Shown here piece after piece: positions 1 to 7,331 of a stretch of DNA of 21,201 nt (position 1 is the stretch's first letter; each line of letters begins with the position of its first letter). The stretch lies in NCBI GenBank assembly GCA_016286835.1, contig JAEEUD010000004.1, positions 1 to 21,201 on the forward strand, given 5' to 3'. Source of the DNA: Pyramidobacter sp. GTDB lineage: Bacteria; Synergistota; Synergistia; Synergistales; Dethiosulfovibrionaceae. Under the pieces are notes generated by a model. It did not search any database. It worked only from the letters and a program-made list of their open reading frames with translations, and had not been told where the DNA came from. The translations under genes and the position numbers were made by a program.

Positions 1-933
1 GAGGCCGTTCATCACGATCGTCTGATCGGGAGCGAAGATGCTGGAACGATCGTCGTGCACGAAGTCCATCGACACGCACTCATCGTCGACCACGCCCAGG
101 TACTTGCCCATGTCACCGGCAGCGGCCTTTCTCACGACATCGTTGACCTCTTCGGCGGTGACTTCCTTCTTGGGCATGAAGGTGAGGTCGACGATCGAAA
201 CGTCGGGCGTGGGCACGCGCAGAGCCATGCCGTTCATCTTGCCCTTCAGAGCGGGGATGACGAGAGCCACGGCCTTGGCGGCACCAGTGGTTGTGGGAAC
301 CATAGAGAGCGCGGCGGCACGGGCGCGGTAGCTGCTCTTCTTGTGCGACTTGTCGACAAGGTTCTGGTCACCGGTGTAGGAGTGGATGGTGGTCATCAGG
401 CCCTTCTCGATGCCGATGGCGTCGTTGAGCACCTTGGCCAGCGGGGCAAGGCAGTTGGTGGTGCAGGAAGCGTTGGAGATGATGTTGTCCTTGGCGGGAT
501 CGTAGGTCTCTTCGTTGACGCCCATGACGAACGTGGCAACACCGTCACCCTTGCCGGGAGCCGTGATGACGACCTTCTTGGCACCGCAGGCGATGTGGAC
601 GCCGGCAGCCTCGGCCGTGACATTCTTGCCCGTGCCCTCGATGACGACATCGACGCCCAGTTCCTTCCAGGGATACTTGTTGTCCTCGGGCTTGACGACG
701 AGGATCTTCTGGCCGTTGACGATCATGTAATCGCCCTCGGTCGTCACGGTGCCGTTGAAGCGGCCGTGCACCGAGTCATACTTGAACAGATAGGCCGACT
801 GCTCGACGGAAGCGCTGTGGCGGGTGATGGCGACGACCTCGAACAGGCCCTTCTTATCGTACTCGAACATCGCGCGAAGGACGAGACGGCCGATACGACC
901 AAAACCGCTGATTGCAACCTTAACTTTGCTCAT
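1..933 (-). CDS. gap: Glyceraldehyde-3-phosphate dehydrogenase (C-terminus cut by window edge)
   Basis: Phosphorylating GAPDH, interconverting glyceraldehyde-3-phosphate and 1,3-bisphosphoglycerate in the cytosol. The ATG at 933 follows a strong ribosome binding site (AGGAGGGG, 940-947) with 6 nt spacing. The 311 visible codons contain the Rossmann motif GFGRIGR (residues 10-16), the catalytic SNASCTTNC with Cys157, and the catalytic His184. Against a usual ~335 aa, only about 25 residues are missing at the left edge. Two cofactor-setting sites are unusual: the usual Asn-Asp after the second strand is Thr37-Arg38 (AITRHSA), and the usual Leu-Pro of the LPHKD segment is Lys-Ser (VDKSHKK). In known GAPDHs, changes at these sites (Asp32, Leu187, Pro188 in Bacillus numbering) accompany NADP use. 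The gene has its own promoter and lies downstream of whiA, as in the rapZ-yvcK-whiA-gap order of Actinobacteria. Family certain; cofactor preference inferred. Confidence 0.97.
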   Translation of the reverse strand, partial: MSKVKVAISGFGRIGRLVLRAMFEYDKKGLFEVVAITRHSASVEQSAYLFKYDSVHGRFNGTVTTEGDYMIVNGQKILVVKPEDNKYPWKELGVDVVIEGTGKNVTAEAAGVHIACGAKKVVITAPGKGDGVATFVMGVNEETYDPAKDNIISNASCTTNCLAPLAKVLNDAIGIEKGLMTTIHSYTGDQNLVDKSHKKSSYRARAAALSMVPTTTGAAKAVALVIPALKGKMNGMALRVPTPDVSIVDLTFMPKKEVTAEEVNDVVRKAAAGDMGKYLGVVDDECVSMDFVHDDRSSIFAPDQTIVMNGL

Positions 934-958
934 GGGAAACCCCTCCTGAAATATTTTA

Positions 959-973
959 TCGGTCAAAGACCGA
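959..973 (-). repeat. Perfect inverted repeat in the gap leader
   Basis: TCGGTC and GACCGA form a perfect 6-bp inverted repeat around a 3-nt centre. It lies between the predicted gap transcription start (~988) and the ribosome binding site (940-947). No U-tract follows, so it does not look like a terminator. It could be an operator or an mRNA hairpin; neither is proven. Confidence 0.5.
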
Positions 974-994
974 AAGACAAATACAACCACCCTT

Positions 995-1023
995 AATTTA
1001 AGCTCAAAAATTCCGCCTGTCAA
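995..1023 (-). promoter_or_regulatory. Sigma-70 type promoter of gap
   Basis: On the minus strand a perfect -35 TTGACA (1018-1023) is followed after exactly 17 bp by TAAATT (995-1000). It lies just past the whiA terminator and about 62 bp upstream of the gap start, predicting a leader of roughly 55 nt. This makes gap a separate transcription unit from the dcw operon. Confidence 0.75.
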
Positions 1024-1052
1024 GTTTTTACACGGATTTTTTTACAGCGGCA

Positions 1053-1086
1053 CAAAAAAAGACCATGAGAAGCTCGTTCTCATGGT
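1053..1086 (-). terminator. Intrinsic terminator at the end of the dcw-rapZ-yvcK-whiA operon
   Basis: A 10-bp perfect stem (1077-1086 pairing with 1062-1071) with a 5-nt loop is followed on the minus strand by seven T residues (1054-1060). The ascending arm includes the whiA stop codon (1080-1082), so the last codons of whiA are part of the hairpin. Confidence 0.88.
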
Positions 1087-1973
1087 TCTTCGTCTGTTTC
1101 GTTCCCGGATCTCACAAATCCCGCCGCTTCGGCAACGGCCCGCAGTTTGGCGAGGCGGTATTTCACGGTGCTCTTGCTCACCTGCGGCCGAAGCAGGTCG
1201 CCCAGATCTGACAGGCTGGCCTCGGGGTATTCCAGCCGCGCGCGGGCCAGCGGCAGAAGTTTTTCGGGGATCAGCTCGACGCCGGACTTGAAAAGAAATT
1301 CCACAAAAGCCCGGTGCTCGCGCGACGTTTTCACGCTGCGGCGGATGTTGGCGCTGTCGCAGTTGGCCTGTTTGTTGGCGAGATCACGGCTGAGGCGCAG
1401 CATCGAGCGGTCTTCCAGGTCCTGCGCCACGCTTCCCAGACCGATGAAATAGCAGAAGCGCATGATGTGCTGCACGTCGCGGATCGTCAGCTCCCACACG
1501 CCCTGGACTTCACGGTGCGAACAGACGATGTCGCTGCCTTCGAGCAGATCGAGCATGCTTTGCAGCACGGCTCTGTCATGAAAGCGCATCACACAGTAAT
1601 AACCGCGACGCGGGTTGTAAATGCCGCCCGCGCACCCGTACACGCCCCGCGCCCACGTCCAGCGGATGAAGTCGGCGCGCTTGACGCGGGAAACGATCTT
1701 CTTGTAGAGGGTCTTTGGCATGCACAGCGAAATGCGGCGGCCGCGCAGGCGCAGGATGTCGGTCAGTTCGCGCTCGGCGCTCCAGCTCACGCGCGGCCAG
1801 AGACGGCGCACACGGCGAAACACCCACAGCCGCGGCAGCGCCAGTTCGATCTGATCGCCGTCGGAGCGTGTTTTCATGCAGGCAATGATCCCCGACAGTT
1901 CCGACTCAGCCGAAACGGTGTCGGTAACGGGCGCTAAGAGCCACTCGTCCCAGCGTTTCGTGCTGATCTTCAT
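1080..1973 (-). CDS. whiA: WhiA-family DNA-binding protein
   Basis: WhiA joins a LAGLIDADG homing-endonuclease-like fold (without nuclease activity) to a C-terminal helix-turn-helix. It is a sporulation-division regulator in Streptomyces and affects division and chromosome segregation in Bacillus. Visible here, in 297 aa: a LAGLIDADG-like segment RGVYGCAGGIYNPRRGYY (109-126), the family signature NKQANCDSANIRRSV (about 206-220), and the HTH region with LARARLEYPEASLSDLGDLL (243-262) followed by SKSTVKYRLAKL. Length is close to the family norm of ~310. The ATG at 1973 overlaps the yvcK stop by ATGA, indicating translational coupling. The stop codon sits inside the operon terminator. Neighbours rapZ and yvcK are its usual partners. 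The N-terminal third is more divergent than the rest. Confidence 0.95.
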   Translation of the reverse strand: MKISTKRWDEWLLAPVTDTVSAESELSGIIACMKTRSDGDQIELALPRLWVFRRVRRLWPRVSWSAERELTDILRLRGRRISLCMPKTLYKKIVSRVKRADFIRWTWARGVYGCAGGIYNPRRGYYCVMRFHDRAVLQSMLDLLEGSDIVCSHREVQGVWELTIRDVQHIMRFCYFIGLGSVAQDLEDRSMLRLSRDLANKQANCDSANIRRSVKTSREHRAFVEFLFKSGVELIPEKLLPLARARLEYPEASLSDLGDLLRPQVSKSTVKYRLAKLRAVAEAAGFVRSGNETDEEP

Positions 1974-3103
1974 TTCTGCTGCCCGTTTTCCAGCCGGCGA
2001 TACACGCGCATCAGCGACTCCGCCAGACGGGAACTGTGATGGCGGATCACGCCGCTGTCCTGAACGTGCAGCAGTGGCGCACGGAAGACCTGGCAGTTTT
2101 TCGTGGTCAAAAACGCCTCATCCTCGCGCGACAACGCCAACGGCACGGCGCCCTGTGCGCTGTATCGCTCACGCAGCAGCGCGGGGATCTGATCCTCGCT
2201 GACAACTACGGCGTCCGGGAAACGTCCCAGCGCCTGCGCAACCCACTTGATATGGTCAAGCTGCGTCATGCCGCTGGTCTCGCCCGGCTGCGTCATCAGG
2301 TTGCAGACATAGACGATCGGGCAGTGAACGTCCTTCAGCGCCGCCGCGAACGCCCCCACGAGCAGGTTGGGGATGACGCTTGTGAACAGGCTGCCCGGAC
2401 CGAGGATGATCATGTCAGCGTCTCCCAGCACGGCAAACGCCTCCTGAACGGGACGCGCGCCGCGCGGCTCCAGCCGGATCGTACGGATATCGCGCCCGCG
2501 CTGGGCCACGGCCAGCTCGCCGCGCAGCGTTTCGCCGTCGTTCGTTTCCGCCACGAGCGTGACGTTCTCCGTCGTGATCGGCAAAACGCGGCCGCGGATG
2601 GCCAGCAGCCCGTTGACGAGCTCGACGGCGTTTTTGAAGTCGCCGGAAAGCTCCGTCGCCGCCAGCAGGATCAGGTTGCCAAGGCTGTGTCCCTTCAGGT
2701 CGCCCTGATCGAAACGGAAATTCATGAACGCGCGCAGCTGATCGTCGTTCTCGCTCAGCGCCACAAGACAGTTGCGGATGTCGCCCGGCGGCAGCATCCC
2801 CCAGTCGCGCACAAGGCGCCCTGAGCTGCCTCCCTCGTCGGTGACGGTGACGAGTGCCACGATGTTGCGCGTGTAACCTTTCAGTCCCCGCAGCAACGAG
2901 GAAAGTCCCGTACCGCCGCCGACGGCCACAAAACGCGGCCCCGCGGCCAGACGAAGCTGGACCGCCGCCGCGGCCGCCTGTTTTTCGTTCAGATGTTTGG
3001 CGATGAACGTACGCACGCGTCGGCTGTTGCGAAACAGCAGAGCCACGGCGATGCCGCCGGCGATACAGCCGCCAGTGAAGATCAGAATGACCGCGAGGAT
3101 CAT
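1970..3103 (-). CDS. yvcK: YvcK/CofD-like gluconeogenesis factor with N-terminal membrane segment
   Basis: YvcK (UPF0052, CofD-like fold) is a UDP-sugar-binding protein needed in Bacillus for growth on gluconeogenic carbon sources and for normal cell shape. Motifs include AVGGGTGLSSLLRGLK (60-75), VTDEGGSSGRL and LPPGDIRNCL (88-113), GHSLGNL, GPGSLFTSVIPNLL, and CNLMTQPGETSGMT. The protein (377 aa) is longer than Bacillus YvcK (~317 aa) because of a hydrophobic N-terminus (about residues 1-24), probably a membrane anchor, followed by a basic stretch. I chose the ATG at 3103: it overlaps the rapZ stop as ATGA and has a GGAG 9 nt upstream. An in-frame ATG at 3118 would add five residues but lacks a good ribosome binding site. 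It is cotranscribed between rapZ and whiA. The anchor could place it near the lipid II machinery, which is inference. Confidence 0.95.
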   Translation of the reverse strand: MILAVILIFTGGCIAGGIAVALLFRNSRRVRTFIAKHLNEKQAAAAAVQLRLAAGPRFVAVGGGTGLSSLLRGLKGYTRNIVALVTVTDEGGSSGRLVRDWGMLPPGDIRNCLVALSENDDQLRAFMNFRFDQGDLKGHSLGNLILLAATELSGDFKNAVELVNGLLAIRGRVLPITTENVTLVAETNDGETLRGELAVAQRGRDIRTIRLEPRGARPVQEAFAVLGDADMIILGPGSLFTSVIPNLLVGAFAAALKDVHCPIVYVCNLMTQPGETSGMTQLDHIKWVAQALGRFPDAVVVSEDQIPALLRERYSAQGAVPLALSREDEAFLTTKNCQVFRAPLLHVQDSGVIRHHSSRLAESLMRVYRRLENGQQK

Positions 3104-4008
3104 GTCTGCGAGCTCCATTTCACATCGTGCTCAAGGTCGCGGTGCACGATCTGCAGTTCCACTCCGTCGATCAGCGCCAGACGGCGCCCCAGCCAGTCGG
3201 CCGCGAAAACAGAACGGTGATGTCCGCCCGTGCAGCCGATGGCGATATGGAGGTAATTTTTGCCGCTCAGATGATACGACGGCAGGATCGTCTGGAAGAA
3301 CTCCAGCGTCTGATGCAGGAACTTCTTTGCCAGGCGGTCGGTGCAGATGTAATCCTGTACCTCCTTGTCGAGCCCCGTTTTGTTTTTCAGCTCGGGCTCG
3401 TAGTAGGGATTGACGAGGAAGCGCACGTCGAACACGAAATCCGCGTCGAGCGCCACGCCGTACTTGAAGCCGAACGAACTGACCATCACCTGCAGGCCGG
3501 AAGGATTACGCGCCAGCAGCGCCATGATCGCCGAGCGAAGCTGCGCCATCGACATCGAAGTCGTGTCGATGATGCGGTCGGCACAGACACGGAAACCCGA
3601 GAGCCGCTTTTTCTCCAGAGCGATGCCCTCGAGAAGCGAGTTCATGAAGCCGAGCGGGTGACGGCGGCGCGTAAAGCTGAAGCGCTTCAGAAGGATCTCG
3701 TCCGAGGCTTCGAGAAAGACCACCTGCACGTCAAGGCCCTTTTCGCGCAATCTCGGCAGCACCTGCGGCAGCGTGTCGGAAACGCCCTCTCCGCGCACGT
3801 CGATCACGGCGCCGACGCCGTTTTCAAGCGCCTGCGGATGCGAGGAGAGCATATCCATCAGCTGTGGCAGCATCCCCGCCGGCAGATTATCGACGGTGAA
3901 AAAACCAAGGTCTTCCAGCAGGTGCAGGACGCTGCTTTTGCCGCTGCCGGAAAGACCGGTAATGACGACCAGTTTTTTGGGAAGCATCGAACCAGCCGCC
4001 TCAGTCAT
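3100..4008 (-). CDS. rapZ: RapZ/YvcJ nucleotide-binding protein
   Basis: P-loop protein of the RapZ (YvcJ/YhbJ) family. In E. coli, RapZ senses glucosamine-6-phosphate and guides RNase E to the GlmZ sRNA, controlling GlmS, the entry step to amino-sugar precursors. Bacillus YvcJ is a nucleotide-binding protein affecting competence. Visible: Walker A GLSGSGKSS (18-26), VIDVRGE around residue 70, SFTRRRHPL (111-119), FDVRFLVNPYYEPELK (193-208), and the C-terminal sugar-phosphate-binding motif GCTGGHHRSV (258-267). Length is 302 aa against 284-295 for characterised members. The ATG at 4008 overlaps the preceding stop by 8 nt but has no clear ribosome binding site. ATG 3987, giving 295 aa and preceded by a GAGGCGG stretch, is a plausible alternative. 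GlmZ is not known outside enterobacteria, so the RNA target here is unknown. Confidence 0.95.
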   Translation of the reverse strand: MTEAAGSMLPKKLVVITGLSGSGKSSVLHLLEDLGFFTVDNLPAGMLPQLMDMLSSHPQALENGVGAVIDVRGEGVSDTLPQVLPRLREKGLDVQVVFLEASDEILLKRFSFTRRRHPLGFMNSLLEGIALEKKRLSGFRVCADRIIDTTSMSMAQLRSAIMALLARNPSGLQVMVSSFGFKYGVALDADFVFDVRFLVNPYYEPELKNKTGLDKEVQDYICTDRLAKKFLHQTLEFFQTILPSYHLSGKNYLHIAIGCTGGHHRSVFAADWLGRRLALIDGVELQIVHRDLEHDVKWSSQT

Positions 4009-4738
4009 TGGGACGCACGAAGACGGGGTGTCCCGAAGCCTTGATCCCGACCGCGACCTTGTCGGCCTGTGCGCGGTCCGCTCCGCCGCCGACGATGACG
4101 CGGAAGTACGTCTTTCCGTTCACTTCGGCCTTGCGGACGACAGGACTATGCCCCAGCTTTTTCAGGGACGCGACGACCGAATTCGCGGCCGAACGCGTCG
4201 TGTACGAGCCGCACTGCACGACGAAAGCGCTCGACTCAGCCGAAGTTCGTGCGACGACGGGCGCTTTCTTCTCCGGTTCGCGCTGGACTTCCGCCTTTTT
4301 CGGCTCCGGGCGGGGCGCCCGCTGCGACTGGATCTGGATCACTGGGGTATCCGCCTGTGCCGTGGAACGGTCGCCCACGTTCAGTCTGTCAGTCGCCGCC
4401 TTGCCGGAATTTCTCTGCACGGGCTGCGCGATCAGCACGTCACGAACGGCGACTTTTTTGGAGACGCTCCCCTCCTCTTCCCCGGAAGAGCTTTTCGGAG
4501 CGCTTTCTTCCTGCCCCGCCGCGTTTTCGTTGTTCGCGGACACTCTCTCGACCACCGGCGCATTGCGTGTCGACTTCGGCTGCGCGATAATCGCCGGTTT
4601 GGGAACGGAAGGCGACCAGAGCAGCCTGATCCCGACGACCACGATCCCCAAAGCGATGACGCCGAGGATGGGGATCATAAAGTCGCCGAACGGCACCGCC
4701 GGCTTCTGCTTAAAACGGCTTGTTGAACGAGCCGCCAT
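4001..4738 (-). CDS. SPOR-domain membrane protein
   Basis: Bitopic membrane protein of 245 aa. A short basic cytoplasmic N-terminus (1-18) is followed by one hydrophobic segment (about 19-41), a long low-complexity linker rich in Ser, Glu, Lys and Pro (45-168), and a C-terminal SPOR domain (about 170-244, with QCGSYTTRSAANSV and YFRVIVGG). SPOR domains bind glycan strands stripped of stem peptides at division septa, as in FtsN, DamX, DedD and RlpA. The architecture and position directly after ftsZ suggest an FtsN-like or DamX-like septal protein. No FtsN-specific motif is visible, so no symbol is given. The start is ATG 4738, with AGGTG six to nine nt upstream; a GTG at 4747 lies inside that ribosome binding site. 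It overlaps rapZ by 8 nt. Confidence 0.88.
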   Translation of the reverse strand: MAARSTSRFKQKPAVPFGDFMIPILGVIALGIVVVGIRLLWSPSVPKPAIIAQPKSTRNAPVVERVSANNENAAGQEESAPKSSSGEEEGSVSKKVAVRDVLIAQPVQRNSGKAATDRLNVGDRSTAQADTPVIQIQSQRAPRPEPKKAEVQREPEKKAPVVARTSAESSAFVVQCGSYTTRSAANSVVASLKKLGHSPVVRKAEVNGKTYFRVIVGGGADRAQADKVAVGIKASGHPVFVRPND

Positions 4739-4778
4739 GTCTATCACCTCGTTTGTGTCTGTAAATATGATGAAGAAT

Positions 4779-4810
4779 CAGCGGGGACAAGCGAAACGCC
4801 GCCCCCGCTG
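4779..4810 (-). terminator. Hairpin between ftsZ and the SPOR gene (weak terminator or processing site)
   Basis: CAGCGGGG (4803-4810) pairs perfectly with CCCCGCTG (4779-4786) across a 16-nt loop that can itself form GCG-TTT-CGC. The sequence after it on the minus strand (ATTCTTCATCATATTT) is T-rich but interrupted. It could attenuate transcription, mark an mRNA end for ftsZ, or only stabilise the ftsZ message. Confidence 0.4.
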
Positions 4811-4822
4811 GAAAGGATCATT

Positions 4823-6001
4823 TTACTTTTTGCGGCGGCGATACGTCGCGGGAATGTCATTCCCCTTACCGAACAGACCGTCGAAAATGCTGCCGCTTCC
4901 GCCCTCCGAAACGACATCGCCGGGGGTAAGAGGCTGCTGCGGTCTGCCGAAGGGATTGGTATCCGTCTGGGCTTCGCCGTCTTCAGCCTTGGCAGGAGGG
5001 TTCTCGTTGAAGCCGGTGGCGATCAGCGTGAAGCGCAGCGTCTCGCCCAGCGAGTCGTCCTTGTGACGGCCCCAGATGATGTTCGCGCCCTGGCGCGCGG
5101 AAGCGGCGACCAGCTTGGCGGCTTCATCGAGTTCCTGCATCGTCAGCTCATCGCCGTACTCGATCGTGTACAGCACGGCGGAAGCGCCGTTCATCGGCTG
5201 CGTCATCAGCGGGCCGTTCATGGCCAAGCGCGCCGCGGCGGTGACGCGGCCTTCGCCCTTGGCCTCGCCGACGCCCATGATCGCCGAACCGGCGTTGCTC
5301 ATGACCGCACACACGTCGGCAAAGTCTACGTTGACTTCCATGACCGTGCGGATCACGCGGGTCACGCCGGCAACAGCCTGACGCAGCACTTCGTCGCTCA
5401 TCAGGAACGCGTCGGTGACGGTGGTCGATTTGTCGGAAAGCTCGACGATGCGGTCGTTATGGACGACGATCAGCGCATCGACCTTCTCGCGCAGTTTTTT
5501 GATCCCCTCAAGGGCCTTCTGGATGTGCGTCGAACCTTCCCAGGAGAAGGGGAAGGTGACGATGCCGACGACAAGGGCATTCGACTTTTCCCGCGCGATG
5601 CCGGCGATGATCGGCGAAGCTCCCGTGCCGGTGCCGCCGCCCATGCCCGCGGTGATGAACACCATGTCGGAACCCTCCAGGAGTTTGCTGATTTCCTCTT
5701 CGGATTCCTTCGCAGCGTTCTCGCCGACTTCGGGATTCGATCCCGCGCCGCGTCCTTTGGTCAGGTTCCTGCCGAGGATCAGCCGGTCCTTCGCGAGTGA
5801 AAGGCGAAGCGCAGCCACATCCGTATTCGCAGCGATAAAATCAACGTCATCCGCGCCGCTGCGGATCAGCGTGTTCAGCGCGTTGCCGCCGGCACCGCCG
5901 ACGCCGATCACCTTGATGACTTCGCGCGGGACATCGAATTCCAGATCGCGGTTCAAGTCCAGCTCTTCGTTCTTCACCGAGAAGATCTCATTGTCATCCA
6001 T
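4823..6001 (-). CDS. ftsZ: Cell division protein FtsZ
   Basis: Tubulin-like GTPase that polymerises into the Z-ring at midcell. The 392-aa protein has the nucleotide-binding GVGGAGGNA (33-41), the tubulin signature GMGGGTGTGA (119-128), and the T7 synergy loop NVDFADV (224-230), which completes the GTPase site of the neighbouring subunit. A poorly conserved linker (about 330-380) leads to a conserved C-terminal peptide, NDIPATYRRRKK, matching the hydrophobic-then-basic tail that binds FtsA and other partners. The ATG at 6001 has an AAGGAGGA ribosome binding site (6011-6018) overlapping the ftsA stop, with only 15 nt between the genes. This is the standard ftsA-ftsZ pair. All catalytic motifs look intact. 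Confidence 0.99.
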   Translation of the reverse strand: MDDNEIFSVKNEELDLNRDLEFDVPREVIKVIGVGGAGGNALNTLIRSGADDVDFIAANTDVAALRLSLAKDRLILGRNLTKGRGAGSNPEVGENAAKESEEEISKLLEGSDMVFITAGMGGGTGTGASPIIAGIAREKSNALVVGIVTFPFSWEGSTHIQKALEGIKKLREKVDALIVVHNDRIVELSDKSTTVTDAFLMSDEVLRQAVAGVTRVIRTVMEVNVDFADVCAVMSNAGSAIMGVGEAKGEGRVTAAARLAMNGPLMTQPMNGASAVLYTIEYGDELTMQELDEAAKLVAASARQGANIIWGRHKDDSLGETLRFTLIATGFNENPPAKAEDGEAQTDTNPFGRPQQPLTPGDVVSEGGSGSIFDGLFGKGNDIPATYRRRKK

Positions 6002-6016
6002 AGAAACTGATCCTCC

Positions 6017-7312
6017 TTAAAATAATTCTTTCCCCAGATTTGAGATGGTGCCTTTGACTCTTTCAACGAACGATCCGCGCTTGCGCGGACGCTTGAATGG
6101 ATCGACGACCTCAACGTCCGTGAAGAGCTTCATGGATGGCTCGATGTAAGCGAAACGGTTCCTGAGCTTCTCCGTCTGATACGCGATGAGCCCCGCAGCG
6201 GCGCAGTAACGGCAATCGTTACGCCCTTCGGGCATTTCGCCGCCAAGCACAGGCGTCCCGATACGGACATCCGTTTTCAGATACGACTCGGCCAGCTCCT
6301 TCAGCCCCGGCGACAGCATGACGCCGCCGTTCGTCACGATCTCAAGGGACATGCCGGCCTTTTCGAGCGCTTCGACGCCCGGAACGATGGTATTCTCGAA
6401 CAACTCGGCCAGACGGCTGTCGGCGACTTCGACTGCCTCGGCCAGGTCGATCTCGTGCTTTTCGCCGTGAACGTCGAGCGTGGTCGTGCCCGTTGACTTG
6501 TTTTCGGGTGCGACGTTCAGCTCTTTTTTAAGATTTTCGGCGAGCGCGAAAGGAATCTTCATCACGCAGGCGATGTCGTTGCTGATGTGATCGCCGCCGA
6601 CGGCCATCTCGTAGGTATAGGCCAGACGTCCTTCGGAGTAGACAGTGAAGCTGGTCGTGCCGCCGCCGATGGAGATCAGGACCGCGCCGAGTTCCCGCTC
6701 GTCGGGCGAAAGCGTTCCCAGCGCTTCGGCCAGGGGTTTGATGACCAGACCTGCGACTTTGACACCGGCGCGACGCACACAGTTTACCACATTCTGCGTC
6801 AGAGAAACGGGGACTGTCAGCACCGTCACTTCGACCTCGAGCTTCGTTCCCGTCATGTTGATCGGATCGTCGATGCCCGGCATGTCGTCGATCGCGTACT
6901 TGGTGGGGATGAGATGGAGAACGGCAGACGCTGACGGCTTTTTCACGCTGTTAAAGGCCGTCTGGATCACGTTTTTCACGTCTTCCGGAATGATCTGCCG
7001 CGGCTTCTTGCCCAGCTCGATCGCTCCTTTGACATGATAGCAACCGGCTTCCGGGCAGCTGTAAGCGACGACGGCACGATCGATCCTGATGCCGCCGAGC
7101 GTTGCTTCAGCTTCGGCGACCGCGTCGGACACCGAACCGGTCGCCTGTTCGAGATTGACGATCCTGCCTTTGCGCATGCCGCGGCTGACAGCCTGCCCGA
7201 CACCGATGATCTGAGCTTCACCGGGGGCGTCTTCCGAAATCTCGGCGACAGCGACTGTGATCTTCGTCGTGCCCAGATCGAGACCGACCAGAATGCCCGA
7301 ATCTCTGTCCAT
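6017..7312 (-). CDS. ftsA: Cell division protein FtsA
   Basis: Actin-like ATPase that tethers FtsZ filaments to the membrane and recruits later division proteins. The 431-aa form begins at ATG 7312, preceded by AAGGGGAG with 6 nt spacing; the reading frame stays open upstream to 7387, but that part overlaps the preceding gene and is unlikely to be translated. Visible: phosphate-1 loop GLDLGTTK (10-17), the SHS2/1C subdomain following residue 80, a second phosphate motif ISIGGGTTSFTVY, and a C-terminal amphipathic segment (VERVKGTISNLGKELF) typical of the FtsA membrane-targeting sequence. It is 19 nt downstream of the ftsQ-like gene and 15 nt upstream of ftsZ. No missing motif was seen. Confidence 0.98.
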   Translation of the reverse strand: MDRDSGILVGLDLGTTKITVAVAEISEDAPGEAQIIGVGQAVSRGMRKGRIVNLEQATGSVSDAVAEAEATLGGIRIDRAVVAYSCPEAGCYHVKGAIELGKKPRQIIPEDVKNVIQTAFNSVKKPSASAVLHLIPTKYAIDDMPGIDDPINMTGTKLEVEVTVLTVPVSLTQNVVNCVRRAGVKVAGLVIKPLAEALGTLSPDERELGAVLISIGGGTTSFTVYSEGRLAYTYEMAVGGDHISNDIACVMKIPFALAENLKKELNVAPENKSTGTTTLDVHGEKHEIDLAEAVEVADSRLAELFENTIVPGVEALEKAGMSLEIVTNGGVMLSPGLKELAESYLKTDVRIGTPVLGGEMPEGRNDCRYCAAAGLIAYQTEKLRNRFAYIEPSMKLFTDVEVVDPFKRPRKRGSFVERVKGTISNLGKELF

Positions 7313-7331
7313 GCGTATCTCCCCTTCTGTC

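Noticed and set aside
55..996. Long plus-strand open frame (313 codons) opposite gap
   Set aside because: It is the antisense shadow of GAPDH, whose minus-strand frame carries all catalytic motifs; the plus frame shows no domain and no ribosome binding site. Similar long plus-strand frames opposite whiA, yvcK, rapZ, ftsZ, murC, murF and murE were dropped for the same reason.
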